Source: Thuidium tamariscinum (Eukaryota > Streptophyta > Bryopsida > Hypnales > Thuidiaceae). Taken from it: a stretch of 64,000 nt of DNA. Positions 1 to 11,227 of the stretch are shown here, piece by piece. The notes under the pieces were generated by a model, which saw only the letters and a list, made by a program, of their open reading frames with translations, was not told the origin of the DNA and searched no databases. Numbering within the stretch: the stretch's first letter is position 1; every line of letters begins with the position of its first letter. The position numbers and the translations under genes were made by a program. The stretch spans positions 46,157,082-46,221,081 of the forward strand of contig OX344751.2 of assembly GCA_947034885.2 (NCBI GenBank), given 5' to 3'.

Positions 1-9
1 GGTGTAAAA

Positions 10-742
10 GGGTCATTGCAAGAAAGACCGACCGATTTATGTAGCGTTTTCCATAGTACTGCTGAAATTTTCGGGAGTACTGTATAATTAGAAAAACAAT
101 TTTTTTAAAATGTAAAAAATATGTTTTAGGTATATACCTCTAAGAAGAAGGTACCCTAGGAAGGAAAAGTGTAGGAAAATTCTCTAAGTAGGAGAACTAG
201 AAAAGTGCAAATTTTCATGAAAATAGGTACTTTGACATTTTAATTTGTACAAAATAGGAAAAAGAATTTTTTTTAAAACTAAAAATTGGCAATTGGGGAG
301 AACTTTATGATGAAGAGATTTCACCAAAAGAATGATCTCAAAACCATCTTAAATGTTCAAAAGTATGCACGCAAGGGAGGCCTGTTCACGCATATGTAGA
401 GGAAAGAGAATAATGATTTTTAAGATTTTCTTTAGTAGAAACATGCCTACCTAGTATGGGAATAGGCCACAGAAATTTCAGCTTTAGATCATCAATTTTG
501 GATGCTTCCCAGTACTAAAAACCCCTAAACCGTAAAGTGTGACAAATTAGCTTAATTGAAATTTAATTACAAAATGATTTTTGAAAATTTCTGAAAAATA
601 AGGAATTTGATTGCTGTCATGTTAGAAATCTTTAGCCAAAATTTCAAGTTAATATGGTTCATACTTTAAAAGTTATAATCAATAACAACTCCGTCATTCA
701 AATTGTGACGCAAAATAGTACCGGTCTTTCTTGCAATCACCC
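10..742. mobile_element. Non-autonomous DNA element, family A, copy 1
   Basis: The left end reads GGGTCATTGCAAGAAAGACC and the reverse complement of the right end reads GGGTGATTGCAAGAAAGACC, so the terminal repeats differ by one base in 20. A diverged copy lies at 23360-24086. Both copies also share internal blocks, such as the motif AGTACTAAAAACCCCTAAA and a TAGGAGAA(C/T)TAGAAAAGTGC block. There is no coding potential. The superfamily is not assigned because no clear target duplication is visible. Confidence 0.7.
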
Positions 743-1310
743 AAAATGAGGTTATTTGACATACTCTTGAGATAAGGCTAGTACATGTGGTGTTTGTCTC
801 ATCCACAATAAAATGGTAAGGAAAACACTCTAAGAGAAACATGCATTGTGACTAAAAAATCCAATTTGTCATGTCAAGTTTACTTTGCTTCAAAATTGAA
901 ATACAAACAATTTAACTTTCAATTATTGAAGAGCTACCTTTCAATGCTTGAAAATACTTTTCAAGTTGCATTGAATTTTCAATGAAGAAGAAAAGTTCAA
1001 TATGTACAGATGGAGTGGTAAGAGTTAGACTAACCTATGTGTCTATAGTGAACTTTACTTCTTACTAGAAACGTCAAATGCACTTGAAAATCCTTTTAAG
1101 GACTAGCTGGAAGTTGGTACCTTGAAATTGGGGCCAAAAACAAAGTCAAACTTCATACCACACCACACTCTAAACATCCATTTCATCATGCATTTGTCAA
1201 ACTTGGCTATGGTTGACCATTTGTGGGTCCTTGCCATTGGACACTCTAGTGGACCTCCAATAGCTAGTCACTGTGTTTAGGGTGCTTGGAGAGCTACCAT
1301 AGGGCTACTC
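743..1310. other. AT-rich intergenic stretch with a short hairpin
   Basis: No gene. Around 985-1063 two imperfect arms (AAGAAAAGTTCAATATGTAC and its approximate complement) could fold. The loop contains GAGTGGTAAGAGTTAG, which resembles the arm of the hairpin at 7549-7697 and suggests a shared foldback family. Confidence 0.35.
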
Positions 1311-1966
1311 TTAACCCCTAAATGCCCAAGGCCTTTCCTGAGCTTCCTAGAATTTGTTCTAAATTGAACAAAATGCCAACATTTTGATAAGTTGTATCAA
1401 TTTAAAAAAAAATTGTAATTGTATAAATTTAAACTAGACATGTTAGAGATTGTATAGGAAAAGAAAACACAACAATATCACTTATGGAGTGAAAAATTAT
1501 AATGTTTAACCATAAGGGTGTTAAAATTGCAAAAGTGATGTAAAGTGTTTCTATCTTCTTTTTGCAACTCAAATTTGAAAAGTTTGTGACCAAAAAAATA
1601 TGAGGTTAAAGGGCCTAAAATGCATATCTCCAATCAATTTATGGCTTCTTAGAATCTACTCTACAATTTTTGTAAATGAATTTTGGATGTGATTTTTTCT
1701 CCAAGATCTAGTGTATTTGAGGCTCATTTTCAAAAGTTCTCAATACTACATAATGTCAAGATTGCAATGGGTACCCTTGCACAAAATCTTGAATAGAAAA
1801 TTCACTATCATTCATTTTCTAGATCAGATTTTTGACACTGAAACTAGACTTCTAAAAGAACCTTCCAAAAATTTAAACTCCTAAAAATAGAAACTTTGTT
1901 AGGTTTTATTTTAATTTGAAGTTTTGCAAACTCTAGATTCTGGTGCCTTGGGCATTTAGGGGTTAA
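1311..1966. mobile_element. TTAA-flanked non-autonomous element 1 (piggyBac-like ends)
   Basis: TTAA is present at both ends. The terminal inverted repeats are perfect over about 22 bp including the TTAA and start TTAACCCCTAAATGCCCAAG. No open frame of note. A 636-bp relative in opposite orientation lies at 15234-15869. TTAA targets and ends starting TTAACCC are the known hallmark of piggyBac elements; the superfamily assignment of this deletion-type element is inferred. Confidence 0.8.
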
Positions 1967-2459
1967 CAATGGAATCTCGTAATCTTCGGCTCATCACTTT
2001 AGTGATAGTGGCGCATCACAGTTTTCAGAAAGCATGCATCCAGTTGTCTGACTGAAACACACGGAGTGCCTCTGAGTGCAGTGATGAAGCGATTCTTGTC
2101 TCTTCCTCCAGGACATGAGTAGGTTGATCCCGTGAGGCTTCATGATTCTCAGTAATTCTAAGCAAAGTTCTGAACTTGTTCAAGGCCGGGCAAAGCAGGA
2201 AGAACAAGAAAACGGTCGAAAGGAAAGGAAGATTCCCGCCTGCTTGAACAGTTAAGCCCAAAGTTCCGTCGTTGACCTCAGTTGCTCCAGATCTGCGTAG
2301 TCGACCTAAGCTTAGTAGTCTGTCTTCGAGGTTAGGTTCTCCTGCAATTGAAGGAGGCGCAGGAATGGGGGCATTCCAGCTTTTCTTCCCCAAATGAAAC
2401 GCCTGCCTGCGTGCACCAAGACGGTGTGCGTTCGGTTGTTTCCGACAGCCCATGCATTC
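1967..2459. other. GC-richer single-copy flank upstream of the GATL island
   Basis: This runs from the right TTAA end of the upstream element to the GC-rich promoter. It holds a 142-codon minus-strand open frame (2025-2453) that I do not recognise. It has no clear domain and only one hydrophobic patch (FLSTVFLFFLL). It could be chance, or the remains of a divergent transcript sharing the promoter island. Confidence 0.3.
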
Positions 2460-4119
2460 CCTTCAGCGAGGAACTAATGCGAGAAGTCTGAAGTGGCAGT
2501 GTCCTCCGTGATAGATCAGAACCAAAGCTGTCTGGGCTCCGTCCAACGGGCGAGACCGGAAGGTAGGCAACTTAACTTCTGCGAGTGAAAGGGAAAGGGC
2601 CAGGGAAAGGCGCGAGGAGAAGGAGAAAGCCAAGGCAAGGAGGAGCGACTGCCCTGGGCAGACACGTGCCGAAGAAAGACAATCATTCGCAGTGGGGCAT
2701 AGCGAAAGCAGGCAAGTGACAGGCAGGCCGAAGAGCGGAAAGTGGGCGCCACGGAACTACCTTACCTCGGTGGAGCCGGCAATATAGGTCGCGGGCGACG
2801 AATTGGCCGGTAAAAGCTGGCAAGACGGACGGAGGAACTGCGCGACGGAGCGGACGGAGATGGCCGAGCCAGGTCGCGGGTCGAGGGGTCTGGCTAGTCT
2901 TCCGTCAGTTCCCGCGGGCGGGCCCGCGGGCAGGCTCCCCAGCTGGCCCACACGCTCTCCCTCTTCCCCCCCTCTCCCGACTGTCAGACGTCTCCCAGTA
3001 CCGCGTCGTCCAGGTCTCCATTTCCACCCAGCTGCCTGCAGCAGGAGTAGCACAAGCAGCCCAGCCTCCAACTTTCCCCGCTAGCTGTGCTCCAGTGCAG
3101 AACTTACCTCACCTCTTCGTCGCCATCGCCGAGCCTCGCTCCCCTTCCTCTCCTAGACTCCTCTTCTCGCTCCCTGCTTCCCTCCCCCTTCGCGTCCTCG
3201 TCTTCTCCACCGTCGTCGTCGTTGTTGTCGTCGTCGTCGCCACCCTGCGCATCTCCGGGGGCATCTCTGCCATTTTCTTCCCTTTCCGCGTGCTGCTGTA
3301 TTTGAGGACACGTTCCGTGTGCGCCAGCTCCACAGTTTCTTCCATCTGGTCCGCATCCCACGTCCAGACGCGGACGCGTTCCATCTCCCGTGACCTTGTG
3401 CGTCATATTTTATCAGACGGAGTTGGAACTTCTGCGATTGAATCCTAGTGCGCTCGGATTACCTAACGGTTATCCGTGAGATCAGGAACGGGGAAGTGGG
3501 TGGGTGGGTGGGTGATGGATGGGGGACTTTTGACTGCGCGTGTTGGTCTTCTTGTTTCTCCTTGTATTGTACAGAGATTTTGATTTTTTGTTTCGTGATC
3601 CACACGGTGTGGTGGATGTGCGCCCGTCATTGTGGGTCCATAGTCGGGTTGTGGACAGAGCTAATTCTTCTTTGATGAGAGAAAGCTGAAGGGCTCTTGC
3701 GAATCTTCGAAGGGACGCATTGTTCTGCGGTGTTATGAATGGGAGTCAGGAGAGTTGATTTGCTACCGATGGGCTGCACCGAACTAGGGAGTACAAGGTC
3801 TTGATGGAATAATCTGGAGCATCATCTTCAAGTTTGCTGGATTCCGTGCGGAGTAGCGGAGGAATTGTTGATTGCGAGGGATTGCCGAGCCTGCGAAGTG
3901 GATGAAGTGGGGCATCAGACAGAATCGAGAAGGCAAGAACCGTGTTCGATGGATTTGAGATTCAGGTGGCAGTTGGCATTGTGATCGGCTTGGGGCATTG
4001 CGAAGCACTGCACGCTCGTAGTGTTTCTTCACTGGATCACCTTCTTCAGTGCCGCTTTCGGGGTGGGGGTCGAGTCATCCACCAGCGCGAAGGTCTCGAA
4101 TATTCTTAGAATTGCAGCC
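2460..4119 (+). promoter_or_regulatory. GC-rich promoter and 5' leader of the GATL gene
   Basis: This segment is much richer in G+C and CpG than the AT-rich surroundings. It includes a long pyrimidine-rich stretch (about 3095-3290) with a GTC/GTT trinucleotide run near 3212-3240. Short open frames on both strands here look like by-products of low stop-codon density, and none resembles a known protein. No clear TATA box is seen, so the transcription start is not located. A pyrimidine-rich tract ending TTGTACAG at about 3573 is a good 3' splice-site candidate, and GTGAGATC at about 3476 a possible donor, so a short 5' leader intron is possible. Several ATGs (for example near 3737 and 3801) lie before 4120 and could be upstream ORFs if transcription starts far upstream. 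Confidence 0.5.
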
Positions 4120-5256
4120 ATGGTGCACAGCAGATCGGACAGTAGGATTCTAGCATGGTCAGTGGTGGTCCTCACTTTTTCCTCCTTAGTTTCTGCAATA
4201 AGTTCCTCCCCATTCGACTTTCCGGCAAGGGCCGAGCTGCACTCAGAGCCTTTCTCCGAATCTCAAGGTCCGGGATCTCAAGTTGCGTCAGAGCCAGCAT
4301 GGCCATTATTTAGAGAAGCACCGGCATTTAGAAATGGTAGACAATGCGCCTTTGTCAACAGAACCGAAAACGAATTAGACCATATATGCGACCGAAACTC
4401 CGTGCACATTGCAATGACTCTTGATGTGAAATATCTTCGAGGCTCCATGGCTGCCGTTTTCTCCATCTTGAAGCATACCGCATGCCCGGAGAATGTTATC
4501 TTTCACTTCTTTGCCGCGAACCGCGATGAGAAGTTGCGATCTCTCATATTTTCCACGTTCCCTTTCTTGAGATTTAAGGTGTATCACTTCAATGAGGCAC
4601 TGGTGAACTCGAGGATCTCGCCGTCTGTGCGGCCTGCGCTGGAACACCCATTGAACTATGCACGCAGCTATTTGTCGGATATCCTGGAGTCGTGCATTCA
4701 GCGAGTTATATACTTGGACTCCGATCTTATCGTGGTAGACGACATTGTGAAGCTGTGGGGGACGAAGTTAGGCCCTCATGCCATCGGCGCTCCGGAGTAC
4801 TGTCATACAAATGTGACGAAATATTTCACTGATGCGTTCTGGAGCAACAGAACCTTGTCTCGCACCTTCGACGGCAAGAAGCCTTGTTATTTCAATACTG
4901 GAGTTATGGTGATGGACATGATGAAGTGGAGAACCGAGAATTATCGTGCGGTGATCGAGCAGTGGATGGGAGTGCAGAATAGGTCGAGAATATATGATCT
5001 GGGTTCGCTGCCCCCATTCTTGCTCGTCTTTGGAGGATCGGTTGAGCCAATTGACCACAGATGGAATCAGCATGGTTTGGGCGGAGATAATCTGGAGGGT
5101 AAGTGCAGGCCACTGCATCCAGGTCCCGTGAGTTTGTTGCATTGGAGTGGCAAGGGCAAGCCATGGATCCGAATTGACCATAGGAAAACATGTCCTGTGG
5201 ATAGCCTCTGGGCCCCTTATGACCTTCTTCGTCCCTCCGCATTGTCGTACCAATAA
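4120..5256 (+). CDS. GATL-type galacturonosyltransferase-like protein (GT8 family)
   Basis: Predicted 378-residue glycosyltransferase family 8 protein of the plant GATL group (the PARVUS/GLZ1 type). By family knowledge these act in the ER/Golgi in pectin or xylan synthesis, with a nucleotide sugar as donor. Seen: a hydrophobic signal or anchor at residues 10-26; HIAMTLD at 96-102; LNYARSYL at 178-185; the metal/nucleotide-binding DxD in YLDSD at 198-202; [12 protein letters not shown] at 255-266; [10 protein letters not shown] at 295-304; [12 protein letters not shown] at 313-324; and the C-terminal HWSGKGKPW at 341-349. Possible N-glycosylation sites lie at N80, N231, N243 and N287. The length fits the family, as does the single uninterrupted exon. 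The frame stays open upstream to 3985 and a GTG lies at 4021, but the ATG at 4120 has a strong plant context (GCAGCCATGG) and directly precedes the signal-like segment, so I chose it. Which GATL clade and which acceptor cannot be told from sequence alone. Confidence 0.95.
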   Translation: MVHSRSDSRILAWSVVVLTFSSLVSAISSSPFDFPARAELHSEPFSESQGPGSQVASEPAWPLFREAPAFRNGRQCAFVNRTENELDHICDRNSVHIAMTLDVKYLRGSMAAVFSILKHTACPENVIFHFFAANRDEKLRSLIFSTFPFLRFKVYHFNEALVNSRISPSVRPALEHPLNYARSYLSDILESCIQRVIYLDSDLIVVDDIVKLWGTKLGPHAIGAPEYCHTNVTKYFTDAFWSNRTLSRTFDGKKPCYFNTGVMVMDMMKWRTENYRAVIEQWMGVQNRSRIYDLGSLPPFLLVFGGSVEPIDHRWNQHGLGGDNLEGKCRPLHPGPVSLLHWSGKGKPWIRIDHRKTCPVDSLWAPYDLLRPSALSYQ

Positions 5257-6430
5257 GACTGTCTAGGGGTGTTAAGAAGCGAAGGAGAGACTGACTTCAG
5301 TTGCAGCAGCATAGATTCTGAGGTTGGAGTTGTACAATATTGCAGAATTAGGGCTTTGTGTCCGACCGATTGGTCGGGTTCTCACAATTCTTTTCTAACA
5401 GATATTTAACAAATAAGTGTGTGAGCACGCATACGCACTAACTGTAGGGCATCGTTCACGTAAGTGAAAATGCTGTCTCGAGAGCAGAACCTGGGAAGGA
5501 TAGTTGGAAGATGTTTTATCACATGAGTGGGTTTTGTATCTCGTGCCTAAGTTTTGGACACCATAGCAAGCGGTGACATGTGCGTGGGGTTAGTGAAGCG
5601 CAAGCCTGCGTGCTGTGGCCCTAAGTCGTGTTTGCTGAGTGCTTGTAGCACGAAACTCTGGCTCTTACTTTGAAGAGCTTCATGTCCCTTCTGGCAAAGA
5701 TGTATAAATTTATAATGGTACCAATGACAAGCATTTCGGCTATCCGTTTCCATCCTATTTCATATCTGCGCCCCTTTCTTGAGCCTGTATGCCACTGTTC
5801 TACCTTCTAGAGTCATTTGCATCCTCGCCTGCCTGTTGGAATCTTAGGCTTAATTTGGAGTAGTCTTGGTCGGGAGTGTGGCCTTTCTTGGACGAATTTC
5901 ACTCCGGTCTTCGGTGTTCCTCGTGGGGATCTGTCTGCTGAGGACTAGTTGCATATCCGAGCAGGTCTTATTTTTCAACGCAGGGAATTCCCGGCTGGGG
6001 CCTGCGGAGTGGTTCAATGTCCTGGCTGATGGTCAATCTGTCGGTTGCAATTTCTAATGGATTGCCGAGACCCCAATTGGACGTCGATGGAGGGATCTAC
6101 CGGGGGCGTGGGATTTGGTGGTGCTTACTGGTACTCGATAACTTATGGCCTGCCCCTTCGTTTTCAACGTTGCAACAATGCAATCTAGCTTTAATTTTAG
6201 ATTATCTGGTGGAGAACTTTGACGTGAACTGAGTGCTCTTCCAGATCTACGACGCCTGTATTTCGGGGGGTTGCCTGGCAGCCCAGTCCAGTTCGACCTT
6301 GAGCATCTTCCGTTTTCAGCTCTGTCCCTCTCATCCCGCTGAAGTAGTCCGATGAGCGTTACGAGAGCGTGAAAAATTTGGCTCTTTTCATCCTGGGCTA
6401 AACAACGGCAGTCATTACCTACCACTGATA
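5257..6430. other. 3' flank of the GATL gene, no further gene recognised
   Basis: Mixed-composition, apparently non-repetitive sequence that must include the GATL 3' UTR. No clean AATAAA lies close to the stop; weak candidates are an AATAAG at about 5412 and AT-rich TATAAATTTATAATG at about 5702. Short open frames (for example minus strand 6054-6425, 123 codons) have no recognisable domain. The sequence turns strongly AT-rich after about 6430, which marks the end of the island. Confidence 0.35.
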
Positions 6431-6953
6431 ATCAAAAAATGAAAAATTTGTGTTCACACTGGAATGAGAAACCTCAAATTGGTCCAGGGAGGTCAAGAGA
6501 TGAAGATCTATTTCCTGAGGGGACCACTGTCCGTATGGGGCAGAAATTGGTAATACCTGTCATTTTCTAAAGCAAACAAATACAAATGAAAAAAAAGTGA
6601 TTTTGTGATTTTCAACCTCCAAACCTTTTTGTATGGTACGGTGGAATGTGTTCGTAAAATTTCAAAAAGTTTGACTACATAGATAGTAAGATTTTGAAAA
6701 TTTGAAGTTCAAAAACAATTTTTTATTTCTTACCTTTCTTAACTCCTGAAGAGACAAAGGGTCCACTTTGGATCTTATACGAAAGTAGAGAGGCTCTACT
6801 GACTTTACAATTTGGAAATTTCTTGTATGAGATTTTTAGGAAAGATGTAATTTATCCTAATCAACATGTGAAGGTTTGTTTGATGTCATTTTCATAAATA
6901 TTGAAAAAAGTTATCAGTTCTGTAATTTATTTCAATGTCAAACAAGGCATTTA

Positions 6954-7015
<62 letters not shown>

Positions 7016-7548
7016 CTTTAAATTTGGATTTAGAGTTTCTACTACAACATTATAGAGGCACAAGTTAAGTAAGTGGCTAGGCCTAGTGAGAGTCATAGCC
7101 CCATGACAAAATGGTTGATCACAACCAAATTTCACAAGGAGACAACCAAATGAAGTGTCTTGGGCATAGCACAATATAGGGTTTGATTATCTTCTTGACC
7201 TCAATTTTGAGGTATTGACCCCTAGTTATCCCTCAAACAAATTCAAGACTAATGCGTAAAAGAAAAAACTTGACACCATTAGCTTAAAACAGAAAAAAGT
7301 TTTAAAAAATGATTTGCCGGGTTTTTCCCTTGGTTCGATGTACTGTTTCCTCTCTATCGATGGAAATTGTCCATTTGTTTCAAGAAGAAAAAAAATTCAA
7401 GACTATAAATTCTTTGTTTTTTAAGGAAATGGATTGCTTAAAAATATTACATGTACAATAAAATTTCCTTTACTTATATTAAAAAGATAAAGATGAAAGA
7501 GGACTTTTAACTTGATTTGAAATTTCAAGTTTGAAATGAAGGTTACCA
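6431..7548. other. AT-rich stretch with one TTAA-type end and a (TA)n run
   Basis: A TTAACTCCTGAAGAGAC motif at 6739 resembles the left ends of the TTAA elements, but no matching right end was found. A long (TA)n microsatellite lies at 6958-7013. The small open frame crossing it is an artefact of the repeat. No gene seen. Confidence 0.4.
6958..7013. repeat. (TA)n microsatellite
   Basis: About 27 uninterrupted TA dinucleotides. Confidence 0.95.
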
Positions 7549-7697
7549 TATATCCATATAGAGTGGTAGGACTATAGGAGGTCACCTAACCTATGTGGGA
7601 TATATAAGAGTCTGAACTAGTGGAAGCTCCCATTATTTTATGCTCTCGTATATCCCACATGGATTGAAGACCTCCTACCCCCTTATGTAGATATAGT
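7549..7697. repeat. Foldback hairpin, about 150 bp
   Basis: The arms at about 7549-7611 and 7640-7697 are imperfect reverse complements. Matching blocks include GTGGTAGGA...AGGAGGTC and TGTGGGATATA, separated by a short loop centred near 7624. It may be a small foldback MITE or a source of small RNA. There is no protein. Confidence 0.6.
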
Positions 7698-8312
7698 GAG
7701 TTTTTCTTCTCAATAGGCAATTCAAACCAATTTGACTATATTTGTAAACAATCAAAGGTAATCATTTTTTTTCATTTGAAAACAAATGAGAGGTGAATTA
7801 TTCATCAAAAAATTGAAAATTGAATCAATTAGGGTTCAATTTCTAAGAAAACTAAAATATTTTTTGGGGTTAAAATGTGTGTCCCTCTTGTCATGTTGGA
7901 TTTACTATTTTGTAATGGGGCAATTAACCGCCACACGAGCTAGCCACATCTAAAGAACACACCAAACATTGTGATTTTGTACCTCTCTTATGCACAAGCC
8001 GTGAAGGATGTTCTTAGTTTTATAAATTAATTGAATCATAGAGGTTCTTATTTATTCCTTTAAAATCTTTTCAACTCCATGAATTGAAAAGATATTATGA
8101 ACTTCAATTTTAGTTTTTAACTTCAAAATTTCATTTTGTTTTTTTAATCTTAGTTTCATTCTACTATGTTTGTCGTGGCTTCCTTACGCCATTTTGTTTG
8201 ACTTTGTTTCAATTTAGTCAAACTGCCTCAAAAGCGTCCCATGGATGCAAAATGGATCATATATATGGCAATACAAATATCCCAAAGATCGCCCTATAAA
8301 TTAGCAAAAGAT
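7698..8312. other. AT-rich intergenic, nothing recognised
   Basis: Stops are frequent in all frames and no repeat boundary could be set. Confidence 0.4.
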
Positions 8313-8573
8313 TTGAGTTATTCGTAAAGTACACTAAACCGGGGTTTAAACCCATGAGTTTGTGAAAAATCGGTTGAGTTAAAAAAGTCGAAATAAAAGT
8401 GGGTATGAAACTTATTTTTCCATCAAAACGGTGCCTAAAAAAGTTAGGTCCCTACTTTTGAAGTCGTGTGGCATAAGTATCTTGCAAAAAAGTTTGACGC
8501 TTCAACTATAGTTGCCTTCTCAACTTCAAAAAAAGTCATGCCCAAAGTGGAGGGGACTTTACAAATGACTCAA
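8313..8573. mobile_element. 260-bp MITE, copy 1
   Basis: The terminal inverted repeats are TTGAGTTATTCGTAAAGT at the left and, reverse-complemented, TTGAGTCATTTGTAAAGT at the right. It is highly similar over its full length to 26246-26511, sharing for example ACCGGGGTTTAAACCCATGA. It is non-coding. Flanks of this copy show no clear target duplication. Confidence 0.75.
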
Positions 8574-11227
8574 TTGTCAATGGAATTAGCATTTTAGTTT
8601 TTTCCTTCTCAAAGTATTACCTTCTACTTTATTATTTTCTTAAAGATAAATATTAAATATCTTTCGGTTATTTTTCTATATATTATTGACTATTTTTCAA
8701 CATATTGTCTAAATAACACAAGTTTTGTTGACATATGTGTTCTTTCCAAAAATATTGAAAGACAAAACTTCACCTTTAAGAAAGGCTAAAATACCTACTT
8801 TTGAAGTTTTGGCACAATGAACTTGCAATTGGTGGTATTCTTATTTAAAATTTTTGGAATGATATACTAAAACAAATTAACTAGAAGATTTTGCAATTGA
8901 AGTTGTTAAAAAATAAATATAGACGAGGATTTTAGATATGCTTTTAAATAAAGCAATTTTGGACCTCAAAACATCATAGAATTTTGAAGATTAAAGATGA
9001 TTACCAAACTTTCATTGCTTGAGATGTTTGCATTGTTCAAGGTTTTTATTGCCCATTACATACCAAATCATATTACTCATATTCTTGTCAGATCATACAA
9101 ATAAAAGTGGGATTTAATTAATAAAAGAATTAGAAGCTTGACACCATATTCCTAAAAATCACTTAGTATAACTCTTCATCCGAGCACCTGATTGGACAAA
9201 ATATAATTTCTTGCAAAGAAGGTGCAATCACAGCTCATTATGTCAAAAAATTTAAGACATTCATTCAAAAGAATCTAGTACGTGGATTTTTATTGTCCCT
9301 TTAAAGGAGAATCGATCTTGAAGAGACCAACAAACCTAAATGTCCTTGCATTCAAAACTTACATACATCTTGCTGAAATCTGCAACTTTCAAGATGATCC
9401 TTATAGATGTTTGATAAGAGAAAATTAAATATGAGAAAAAAAATTAATTTTAAAATTTTAAAAAACAATTCATTAAATTATTGCAATTACAAACTCTATG
9501 TGTTAGAATCCAAAATACAATATTGATTATTATTATTTATTTATTTGAAAATGATTATTTTTAAATTTGAATTACAAATAAAGTGTTTTTGATCCTAGCC
9601 TTAATTTCAGAATAAAATTCCTTGATAATTCCTATGCACATATTAATCATAATTAAACTAACTCTGTTTTCACATTTCACTCTAAAAAATTTAAATAAAT
9701 TGACTTTTGTATAAAAAAATTTGAAAAAATTAGCGTCTATAGATACTATATTTGGTATAAAAAAAAGGTAAGTAATTTATTAGCTTGACAATGATAATGA
9801 CAATGATACAATGAGCAATGAGGCCAAAAGAGGCATTATGTCCTTGCCCATTGTCATTGAACACCCCATTCCACCCCGCATGTACTAAAAGAACTAAAAA
9901 TCTAGGGCCGTTGATCGATTTAGCAAAAAAATGAGCCTCCCTTTCAAGACCGTCAATTTGGATGATGTAGATAATTTGATGACCATTGATGGCATCATCC
10001 TCCAAGCTAAGGCAATCTAGGTTGTCTAAGGTTGGCTAGGGTTTGAAACTCTGAGAGCTCATTTTGTTTTTTTGTTACATCTACCATGTTTCTATGTTGC
10101 ATGTTGATCTTTGAGGTTTTGGGCCATTGCCATTGCTGGAGAGGGGAGGAGTTTGTTGGGGTCGTTTGAGGTTGTAGCTGGTAAATTCTTCAACTTCATA
10201 TCCTTATAAATTCTTTATAAGTAATTCTATAAAGTGCTTGTAATCATGAAATTGAATGTTGCTTGAGTGGGATAGAATTGAGGGATAGGAGTTGATCTAT
10301 CTTGCTCAATTCTAAATCAATTGAAGTTTTGTAATAGGCAATTACAAGAGTTGAAGTTCCCTTGCCATAAGCCACAATTTGTAGGTCTCATTTTTCTATA
10401 ACTAAAATTGAGCTTGTTGAAGATGACATTGATCATGCTCTAAAATTCTCCTTAAGTAAATTTTGGTGCTGAGAATTTGTTTCAATACATAAACTTGACA
10501 AAGATCTTTATTGATAGTTTTTGTATTGTTTGATTTTCATTGGGAATGCATACATTCAAAGGATAATTTTGAATTATTCACCCCTTCCAACTTTCATATT
10601 TATACCAATTCAAGCCCATTCTTCATAAATCAATAGACTTGGGAGTACAATTTTCTTAGTACGTGTACAATCTTTGTATGTAGTATAGAATAGTTTTAGG
10701 TCTAAAACCTAATGTATTTTGGATGTTTGTTCCTATGCCTTGTTTCTAAAACTGAATGTTCATTGTCTTGTATTCATTGCAGACAATAATGAAGTATACA
10801 AGTCCTGCAAAAGCATTGGTTGCAATAGATTTGAAGGTGTTTTTATTAAAAAAAATCATCTCTCAATAATCTCTTAAGTTTCTTGGATCAATTTACAATT
10901 ACAAAGCTCCATTGTGAAGATTTTAGGGTTGTTCAATACTCTAAATATTTTAGGGTAGTATGCCTTTAGAATCTTTGAATTTGAAGTTCAATAGAAAAAT
11001 GACACCTCCACACTTTTCTTGATTTGTATAAAACTTGTACAACCAATTCATAGGAAAATGATATGTTTACCCCTTTTGAAATTTATGGAAAAGCTTAACA
11101 ACAATTGACATAATGCCATATGTAGAATTTTTGGAAATTATGTTAGTTTTTCTCTTAAATCAACATTTTCTCACACAATGTAATGTGATCAAAAGATGCA
11201 ATAACTGCATCTTCATTATACTAATAA
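8574..11227. other. AT-rich intergenic, no gene recognised
   Basis: The longest open frame (minus strand 9730-10005, 91 codons) has no recognisable domain. It covers a segment (CAATGAGCAATGAGG...AAAAGAGGCATTA, about 9811-9840) that resembles the ends of the MITE pair at 19381-21262, so it is more likely repeat debris. A short motif, ATTTATTAGCTTGACA, near 9775 recurs at about 13470 and 13510. Confidence 0.4.

Noticed and set aside
2757..3406. Overlapping open frames of 67-117 codons on both strands in the GATL promoter region
   Set aside because: They overlap each other, are low-complexity (Ser/Arg/Pro/Val runs from CT-rich and GTC repeats) and match no family; low stop density in GC-rich DNA explains them.
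4021..4119. GTG at 4021 as the start of the GATL protein (411 residues)
   Set aside because: Nuclear genes normally use ATG; the ATG at 4120 has a strong context and precedes the signal-like segment.
4278..5253. Minus-strand open frames within the GATL gene (62-161 codons)
   Set aside because: Shadows of the real coding strand.
6938..7174. 78-codon minus-strand frame ending in an alternating Tyr-Ile run
   Set aside because: Tail is just the (TA)n microsatellite.
9730..10005. 91-codon minus-strand frame
   Set aside because: No domain, and it covers MITE-like repeat words.
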